From assembly GCA_029891385.1 (NCBI GenBank), contig CM057230.1, positions 39,961,858-40,025,857 of the forward strand: a stretch of DNA of 64,000 bases, read 5' to 3'. The position numbers and the translations under genes are program-made. The notes beneath the pieces are model-generated. The model worked only from the letters and a program-made list of their open reading frames with translations. It did not search any database and was not told where the DNA came from. Shown here piece after piece: positions 56,276 to 64,000 of this stretch (its first letter is position 1; every line of letters begins with the position of its first letter). Source of the DNA: Erythroxylum novogranatense. Lineage: Eukaryota > Streptophyta > Magnoliopsida > Malpighiales > Erythroxylaceae.

Positions 56276-57967
56276 ATTATTATTTGTATTATTTTTATTT
56301 TTTCAAAATCATATTAATTTAATAATTTTTAATTTTAATAATTACTTTTAAAATACAATTTTAATCTTATTTGTTTAATAACTATTCGATATTATTTTAT
56401 TTATTTAACAATTCTTCAATGTTGTAGTATATCATTAATTTTAATAAATATTCATGTATCACAAGAATTTCATACTTATATTATTAATTTGCAAACATAT
56501 CATAATATACTAATTAATATCAAAGTAAAAAATGCTTCTCAAATAACTTTTATCCTTCCTTTTGACAATCAGTAGAGGTAAGCAATCCTTTTGACAATTA
56601 GTAGACCAACATACTAATAATAGTGGTTCTTCATTTAAGAGTAACCCTAATCAAGACTAAATATGACAACCCAAATTATCCTCATTTTACGATCTACAGA
56701 AAATTAAGTACAACAAAAGACCAAACATTACAAAAGTGAAGAGGAGAATGAGTGTTATCCTTCTGAAAAAATAAATAAACTAATTAGAAATTCAAAAAGG
56801 GAAACTCTCGCTCCCTCCCAAAGAAGAATGCCAATATTGACAGAGAAGCTAAGCTTTTCTTATTTGTATATCTCAGAAATGCTCTGATGACTATGTCCGG
56901 CTACTAAGCATATTCAAAAGACACCTCCTCAGAAACATCTACAACCTCTTCAACCTCCACCTCTTTAGCTTCATATTCCTCTTCTTCATCACTAGCTTTT
57001 CTGGAATTAAGAAAGATGGTGATCTTGGTCGCCACAAAAACTGTCATTTAAGATACGAGCCAGCAAATGAGCAAATGCTCATCATGAAGCATTTGACACA
57101 AGTATCATGGTTGGTCAATGTAAATTGATATGCTAGAGACAAAAGGAATATTTGTAAGGACATTGAACATCCAGAACAAATTATGAAACAACATAAGACT
57201 TCATTTCACTAAGATTACCAATTTAATTGATGATCTTCCGAAGTTACCACAAAAATTCATATAATCAATATCTAACATTCCTAGCTAGTTGTAGAAAATG
57301 CAAATAACAAGCTACAATGGAGATTGGACCTCCAAAGGAGTAATGACGGTCTTACCTAGAAGAAATGATCCTTTAGAATCCAATAAAGTAGTTTTCCATT
57401 AAAAGACCATAAATTAAAGCATTCTCCATTTCAAGATGAACCAAAGTCACCAATGTGACAACATACCTACAAACAAGCCATATACCAAAAACAAGTAGAA
57501 CATAATAAAACAGACTCATTGAAACAAGTGAAGACTTATAAGGAAGCTAGATATTCTTTGTATCAGAGATTACCTCCCATTAGGATTCCATTCAATATCT
57601 ACTGCCATAAAATGCTAATTGAAGGTATTATATATCCATCCACATCAGGACAAATATCAATCAGCTTGTAAGAAACTATGATTGTGATGTAAGGCGATCA
57701 AGCACAAATTCGCTTTGGTAATTATACACCAATAATAAAGCACAAATCTTATCAAGAAATTAACAGATTTGATAAATTCAGAGAAGTGAAGCTCATGTCT
57801 ACATGAAGCATTGAAGAGATATGGTCATGCATTGCAAGAAAAAAGGCAAAGCCAGAATGTGAGAATCCTAGTGTCACAGCTTCTTTTTCATTTTTCTCTT
57901 GTATGTAGATTTTTCCAGTTCACCATCATTTTGGCATTGCAATTTTTGAGCACTACTTTTAGCCAAG
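56276..57967. other. Interior or flank of CACTA element, mostly unrecognised
   Basis: AT-rich to about 56560, then a more mixed sequence up to the insertion point of LTR E at 57968. No recognisable transposase. One short minus-strand ORF with an acidic tail is noted separately. Confidence 0.45.
56904..57047 (-). CDS. Possible C-terminal exon with acidic tail (47 residues)
   Basis: Minus-strand frame from ATG at 57047 to TAG at 56904: MTVFVATKITIFLNSRKASD, then a strongly acidic stretch of alternating Glu/Val (residues about 20-41) ending FEYA. AG acceptor-like sites lie at about 57000 and 57041, so it could be the last exon of a spliced gene rather than a complete ORF. Its position inside a probable CACTA element suggests a transposon-encoded or captured protein; no family is recognised. 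Confidence 0.25.
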   Translation of the reverse strand: MTVFVATKITIFLNSRKASDEEEEYEAKEVEVEEVVDVSEEVSFEYA

Positions 57968-58469
57968 TGTAACATCCCATCACCGATGGGAAGGGTAAAT
58001 TGGTCATTGGGGATGGGTTAGGAGTGTGGAATCATAGCTCGGCATGTTCATGCATATTATGGTCACTAAATATATATGAATGATAATTTTTGCACATGCA
58101 TATGATTGTGCATGCATTCATGACATTTCTTGACACATGTGTCAAAATGTATTTGTTTTGTGAAATATGTGGTATTTGTATTTGGAAAATTGAATTGGAG
58201 TGAATTATGTGTGGTTTACATTTGTAGGGACTTTTAGAAATTTTTTTGAAATTTTTGGGAGAAAATGTCCAGACTGGAGAAATTGCCAAGTGACGGACTG
58301 ATTTCCAATACTAGAAATGACTGTCCAATAGCACTGAAAAATTAGATACATGATGTTTGGTATTATTAATTGGAGCCATGGGTTTTTGGGACAAAGTTAG
58401 AGAAGAAATTGGAGATCAAATGGGTTAGTTACTAAGTGGACCAATTGGAAGTATAAGGAATTGACAAGT

Positions 58470-58508
58470 GGCAAGTGATATGTGTCACTTGCCCCACCAC
58501 TTATATAA
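58470..58508 (+). promoter_or_regulatory. Promoter of LTR E: perfect inverted repeat plus TATA box
   Basis: GGCAAGTGA, 6-bp spacer, TCACTTGCC (58470-58493), then TATATAA at 58502. The inverted repeat is perfect (9-bp arms) and 8 bp upstream of the TATA box. Confidence 0.6.
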
Positions 58509-58959
58509 CCCACGAAAATGTTAAATGGAAGACCATATTTTGGTCTTTCATTGAGCCATTTACGAGATTTTTGATGGAAAAGGGTTAAAGGTGATTTAAA
58601 TGGTAAGCCCTTCTCTCACCTGTAGCTTCTTCTTTCCTTCCTCCTTTGGTTGGTTCAAGCTTTCCTTTATTCTCACATAAATCCTAACCTAAGCCTTGCC
58701 TTAGTGATGATCGTATGGTGTTGGGACGAAGGTATACTTGGTGAAAAGTGAAGAAATGAAGAAGTAAAGGCTTGTTTAGGTAAGAATCAAGTTATATGTT
58801 CTTATTTTGGTAATTAGAAGTTGATGGGTGAGATGTTTTGTTGTATTAAGTTGTTTTGAAGTGTTTTAAATGATGTTAGATGAGTTATACTTTGAAAGAT
58901 GGGAAGATTATAGCTGAAGATTGTTAACAATCGAGTGTCGGGAGATTTCTTGGGTTCGC

Positions 58960-59060
58960 ACGCGTGCGAGCATGCAGGCCACGGCGCCCGCAAGCGTGCA
59001 CGTCGCGGCGCATGCAAGTGCTCTCGCCGCGGCGAGCTTTTTTCCGCCGCGAGGAGGACC
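58960..59060 (+). repeat. CpG-rich palindrome patch in E
   Basis: GCCACGGCGC, CGTCGCGGCGC, CGCCGCGGCGAG and CCGCCGCGAGG units within 100 bp, followed by the C-like sequence TGCACAGACATG. Confidence 0.8.
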
Positions 59061-59466
59061 CATTTTTCTGCACAGACATGTTTTGGTATTTTCGCCATAA
59101 ATTTTGACGTAGATGTCCAAATGAGGTGATTTGTGATTTGTTGTAAACTAGAGACATGGGGCTACAAGTTATCTGAAGAAATCAAATTTCTATTCAGTCC
59201 CTAAGATGTTCAAGTTCTGTAGTGAAATTGGGTATAGTGTTTAGTCTCGGTTTTAGCAATAATTGGACCTATAGAGGTCTGAATTGAGTGATTGTGGTGT
59301 CATTGAGTTTCAAAAATGTAGAGAAAAATTTTTTGACAGGAATTTTAGGGAATAGTGTCGGGAATGTCACGAACATGCATTGTACACATTTTAAATTGTT
59401 ACATGTGCATTATTAAATGTTTCCGATTGGATAAGGGGTAATATGTGAATATTTTGACTGTTTTAG

Positions 59467-59533
59467 TGGCGCTTTTGGAACGTCAACCCACAGACGTTGT
59501 CGAGGCTTCCAGGCATTAGCTTCGGGAGAAAAA
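59467..59533 (+). other. Conserved exon-like block in E
   Basis: 67 bp between TGTTTTAG and GTGAGTGACCTAGGTGG, with GGCGCTTTTGGAACGTC and CTTCCAGGCATTAGCTTCGG. A hairpin-like GAACTTAAAGCTC (59828-59840) follows. The acceptor expected further on is not clear. Confidence 0.45.
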
Positions 59534-61977
59534 GTGAGTGACCTAGGTGGTTTCTCAATTATTATTTGTTTATAATTCTGCACTTATAACTCTGTGGAGA
59601 ATAATGGTGGGTTTGTGCGTTGTTTATGACTGAATTTCGGACAGAAGGTCCGATGTATTGTGAGATTATGACATAGAAGTGCTACATGTGATTTCAATGT
59701 GAACTATTTATTTTAATGTACTAATTTTGGATTGATTGTGATGTTGACATTGCTTCATTGCGACATATGCATTCCATGCATGAATGCATGATCAGTTAAT
59801 GACAGTTGTGACCGGAGCAGCCACCGAGAACTTAAAGCTCAACGAAATTAGACCTTGAGCCCACAGTGATTCAGAGCCTTAGGCTCAATGATTAATGCGC
59901 CCAGATTGGGACAGTTTTAGGCGCTCGGTCACAACAACGTAATAATTGGAAAAGTGTCACTTATGCATTCCATATGCATCTGATTGAATCTTATTGAATG
60001 AGCAAAAGGCATAATGCATTATATTTGTGTGGTACTTATGAATGGGAAATTATGATATAATAGTGATGTGTTTGATATGGGTCAGACTACGGTCCGAAAA
60101 TATGTGAAAATGAGTAGACCTTGATGGTCTCATTTCATTGTTTGTTTTGTTTCATTTGATTTTTGTATTATTTGACTACTGAATGGCTACATGAATGCGT
60201 CTTGATTGCTAATTCCGGACAGAAGGTCCGACGATTGTGATGAGTGATGAGTGATGAGATATTAAAGTGTTGCTTGTGTGTGAATGAGAAGAACTACGCA
60301 TGTTAGACCCCGAACCTTGAGTGGAAATTAGAATGAGTGTTTTTGTATATGAATTGTGTTATAGATGATTATGATATTAGAATGTGTTATTAATGGATGA
60401 TGAGTTGAGAAACTTTAAGCGTGAACCATGATTAGATATGTAAGATATCATGGAAAAGTAAGAGATTATGAATGACAAGATGCTATAAATTGAGGTTGAG
60501 ATTTGGATGAATTCCAAATGATAGTTGAATTGTTATAAATGATGTGAAATTAAGAAGAAGTGTAGTTAGAATAAATGTTAAGTTATGCATGAGAACGAAA
60601 ATGAGTATGCTGATTTAAGGGAAATTAGGAAATGATTGAAATAGAATTTGTTGGAACCCCTCCCTGGTGCGACATGTGTCTGACGTCCTGCGTGACATCT
60701 GAACGCGTATCCCACGAGGAAGGGATTCCTCACCACAAAAGAAACCTCGAATTGAACTTAAGTGATCCGAATAAACCTTGATAAATTTACTCTAATTATC
60801 CGCCAATAAAATTTGATCTGCTTAGGGCCCATAATTACTCCTATGCCTAAGCTAATCCAAAATCCCATGCCTTTAGGTCAAATGAAAACAGAAAACGCCT
60901 CAATCGGATCTTTATATCTAAAAAAAATGCAATATTGCACAAAACCGACACACATTGGCCATAAAGTCCAACGATAACCCGACACTCTCATTTTACCAAA
61001 AAGGAATAGAAAATGTTACTAGTTAATCAATACTTCAAATTTCATGCAAATCGGAGGTCAAATGGATAAGAATCAAGGAAAATAAGAAAAGATATTATAT
61101 TTGCTTTAAAATCAATTTATTTTACATTTTATAACCTTTCACCCCAAAATCGAATTCATAAGAGTTATTGTTTATTTCATGAAGAAAACAAAAGTCCTTT
61201 CAATCATTAAAGAAGTAAAAACTTAATTAAAGGTGTTGTTTAGCAAATTACCATATGAATAGTGAAAATGACCAAATGAATAGTAAAAATGGCCAAATGA
61301 ATAGTAATCAGAAATTTTAAAACGCCCATAACTTTTTCATCTTAAGTCGGAAATTAACCTATTTTATACCATTTTAAAGATATTAACAAGCTCTACGAAC
61401 TTTAAGAAAAACCTCTCACTCAAATTCTTACTCTAACATGCCCTAAAACCCAAAGCAAGGTGGTTGCCTATTTTTTAAAAAAATGGACAGCACCTCCCCT
61501 AAAAATGCACTAGCCAACCCTTCAATTTCCAACCAAACTTCATACCTACACAAAATCACTTCTATCTTCCAATTTCTATCAACATCCAAATACAAACATC
61601 TCAACACCAATCTCCAAGGCAGCATCACAATATAGGCATCCCAAACATTTTAATCTAACTCCTAACCATTATCTCATTTCCAACTCATCATGTTTGCTTT
61701 TAACATTATCAAACATACAACCATACATCCATATATATGAAAACTTATACAATACACATTACATTTGGAACTTCAAAACCTTAATAATTACATGAAATAA
61801 GCAAATTCAATGCTTTAAAGAGCATTTTAGCTCGGTTACATCGAAATTTCATAGAACGTTTACAAAAGCCAACAAAATGCTAGCTAAAGCATTGTTTTCA
61901 AAAATATAGTTTCAAAAACAAAAGCATTGGAGTAATGCCCTATTCCCGATGCGACGACCCGGTTTCTCGCTCAATAC

Positions 61978-62673
61978 CTGTGGAGGGAGGAAGGGGGGAG
62001 CACGACGGCTCCGTGGGTAACAGGTTAATAATTAAGCATAAGCTAAAACATGCATCAACAATTTCATTTCAAGTCAATATTTAACAATTTCAGTTTCTAA
62101 TACAATAAAACATTTACAACAAAATCAACGAATGTCATACAATAACACAAAATCACATATCAGATGGTTTGAGTGATCCTAACAGGATGTACTACACATG
62201 TCCGACAAGCGACCATGTGTAGCTGTGAACAGAGGGGAGTCCGATTTCGGAACTCCTATGCCACTAGCGAGCAGGTGGGAGAAGCCTAATAGACAAGTGC
62301 GCACTTGCTAACAGAGGGGATTACTACAAACCCAAGAAATCATGCAATTTCACTTTAGGCATTCATCCAAATCACATACTCACATTTTTCTCATTTTAAA
62401 TCAAGTTTCCAAACATTTCAATATTCATAAGGATTTGCCACAAATGGCCATTACAATCAGTCACTTTCACATAATCACCAAAGTCTCATATTCGGAACTT
62501 TGTTACTTGTCAAACAATTACACAAATCTTTATACAATATAATTACATAAAAAGGCACATAATACATGTTTACGCTATCACAAACAATTATGCATTCAAA
62601 ATTTGAGAATCATAGGAAACCATTCAAGAGTCATTTAAGTAGCTCATTGCTCAATTATTAAAAAGTTACCCAC
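61978..62673 (-). other. Candidate leader intron in LTR F with covarying hairpins
   Basis: Minus strand: GTCAAG|GTGGGT to TCCCTCCACAG. Hairpin I: GGAG-T-TCCG-AAAT-CGGA-CTCC. Hairpin II: CTACACATG (62222-62214) with CATGTGTAG (62200-62192). Hairpin III: GGAGC...GCTCC in the context GTTACCCACG. All three match positions in A and C with different stem bases. Confidence 0.45.
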
Positions 62674-63454
62674 CTTGACTTCTTTGGCTTGGCAATTGAT
62701 TAACTTGTCCTTCCTCAAGCTCCAAATGTCTTAATTGACCTTAATCAAAGCATAACAAGTCAAATTAATCAAAGAGCACAATGCTGGAATTTTCAAGAAT
62801 GTAAAAAAACTTGACTTTCAATCTACATAACCTCACCTAAACCTTTCCTATACCATACCTATGCTATATTAACTCAAACTTCTCTCAATTTAATCCATTA
62901 TTTTCGAAAATTCTCAACCATTTAGCCATCCATGCATGCTGATTTTTTTCACTAAGCTCCCCTAATTTTTCTTCTTTCATTTTTCCTTCACAACACACTC
63001 TCCAAACCACCATTAGACAAACTCTAATAATAACACCATGAAATTTTAACTTCTTATTCCCCTAGGACACCCACGGCATCACCCTACTAGATTATAATGA
63101 TAGGAAACTCTTTCCTTTCTCATTTTTTCTCTAAAACCTTTTCCAATCATCCATTTAAAGCATGAAAAACAAAACTTTAACAAATCAATTCCTAAATTTT
63201 GAAAACCCTAATCCATACACATTCTGATTTTTTTTCTCCTCCAACAACATCTCCTTCTAATCACTCTTCTAATCACCAATATGAAACAAGAAAGATAATA
63301 TCCTAACCATAAAACCAAGAAGTTCAAATTTTCTCTTACCTTATAGTGACCCACAAAATCTTCTTTTTGCTTCTAAAAATGGAGAACCTCTTTCTCTTCC
63401 TTTCTTCTTACTTAATCCACTTGAATCCTCCTTAGAAACCCTACCTCCCTTCTT

Positions 63455-63475
63455 CTTCTTCTTCTTCTTTGATGG
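63455..63475 (-). repeat. GAA microsatellite in LTR F
   Basis: Plus strand CTTCTTCTTCTTCTTCTT (GAA repeats on the minus strand) in the leader part of LTR F. Confidence 0.8.
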
Positions 63476-64000
63476 CCGACCTCTCCACTCTTCTTTCTCC
63501 TTTGAAATTTTCGAAACCTTCTCACCCTCCACCTCTCTTGTAACTTTCGGATGGCTAAGCAAATAACCTAGGTTTTTGCTTCTTTCTCACTTATTTCCTA
63601 AGCTAAAAACGACATCACTTGGCTCCCTCCCTTGAAATTTTCGTTAGCCACCTTTCAAGCCTTAAGAAACTTCCTAATCCTTCCATTAACCTAACCCTAA
63701 ACTCCTCATTAACCTAACTCTTTAACTTAAACCCTAAGCCCAATTCTTCAAGCCCAAGTAGTTTCCCTCCTTATAACCTTTCCCAAATTTTCATTTTCCC
63801 TCCTTCCAACTTAAATTTTTGTGGGTTCCCTCTTAAAAGCCCAAAAATCCAACTTTCCCTCCTTCTAACTTAAACTTTCCCAAAATTTCATCTTTCCCTC
63901 CAACCAATTACTAATTTCGTGGGCTCCCACTTAAAAGCCCACTTGCTTCCTTTCTTTTTCATTTACTTCTCCTTTAAAACCCTAGCCCACTTAATTACTT

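Larger units (their letters stand above)
57968..60648 (+). mobile_element. LTR E, gypsy-type, interrupted by LTR F
   Basis: Starts TGTAACATCCCATCACCGAT. TATA 58501, donor GTAAG 58780, CpG patch 58960-59060, exon-like block 59467-59533 with GTGAGTGACC, and two CGGAC/GTCCG hairpins (59638-59652, 60216-60230). Its start resembles B and the 1-692 fragment, while 59070-59200 resembles C. No LTR end is seen before 60648, where F begins. Solo or part of a larger element is undetermined. Confidence 0.8.
60649..64000 (-). mobile_element. LTR F, A/C-type, minus strand, truncated by window edge
   Basis: The left boundary TGTTGGAACCCC is, on the minus strand, the LTR end GGGGTTCCAACA. Minus-strand signals run: TATA-like GGTTATAAGG (~63771), donor AAG|GTGGGT (62673), hairpin I (62256-62236), hairpin II (62222-62192), hairpin III (62012-61997), acceptor CCACAG (61978). 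No primer site adjoins the LTR end at 60648, so this is a 3' LTR or solo LTR. It is inserted in LTR E. Confidence 0.7.

Noticed and set aside
693..64000. tRNA, rRNA or host protein-coding genes
   Set aside because: I looked for long ORFs, tRNA-like cloverleaf cores and rRNA stretches and saw none. The TGGTATCAGAGC motifs are primer binding sites, not tRNA genes.

Overview
The window is a stretch of angiosperm (probably eudicot) nuclear DNA made almost entirely of LTR retrotransposons nested inside one another. I see no intact host gene. The evidence is Ty3/gypsy pol with plant chromovirus features (protease DSGST/DPGST, RT FIDD/SIDD, RNase H, HHCC-DDE integrase and a chromodomain-like tail), tRNA-iMet primer sites (TGGTATCAGAGC), 5-bp target-site duplications, relics of Ty1/copia and Athila/Tat elements, and a CACTA transposon end. 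The species cannot be read from the sequence.

Layout, left to right. 1-692: LTR fragment on the minus strand. 693-1961: AT-rich DNA. 1962-24549: gypsy element A (plus), LTRs about 2.9-3.1 kb, with a decayed gag-pol. Two later insertions break it: solo LTR S (8542-11297, TSD TAGTG) in the integrase, and element C (12985-21999, TSD AATGT) in the 3' LTR. C is non-autonomous, with two 4.2-kb LTRs around only 0.65 kb. 24550-32440: old AT-rich DNA with an Athila/Tat-like LTR, a dead copia pol, a 74-bp tandem repeat and an Athila-type gag relic. 32371-32441 and 54266-about 55850: one LTR-like sequence split by gypsy element B (32442-54260, TSD AATAT). B is itself split in RNase H by element D (37961-49993, minus strand, TSD ATAAG), a LARD-like element with 4.2-kb LTRs and a 3.6-kb non-coding interior. 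55931-57967: a CACTA end and flank. 57968-60648: LTR E. 60649-64000: LTR F (minus), running off the window.

The LTRs, not the broken genes, are the most informative part. They fall into two leader designs. In B, S, D and E, a TATA box is followed by a donor site, often a CpG-rich patch of CGCCGCGGCG palindromes, a conserved 63-68-bp exon-like block ending in GTGAGT, hairpins, and (in B, S and D) a TTTTTCAG acceptor. In A, C and F, a shared promoter (absent or not recognised in F) is followed by a GTGGGT/GTAGGT donor, two adjacent hairpins whose stems covary between families, a GAGCT..AGCTC hairpin and a pyrimidine-rich acceptor 0.6-0.75 kb downstream. This suggests spliced, structured RNA leaders kept across families whose sequences have otherwise diverged, including elements with no coding capacity. 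Splicing and RNA structure are inferred by eye and have not been computed.
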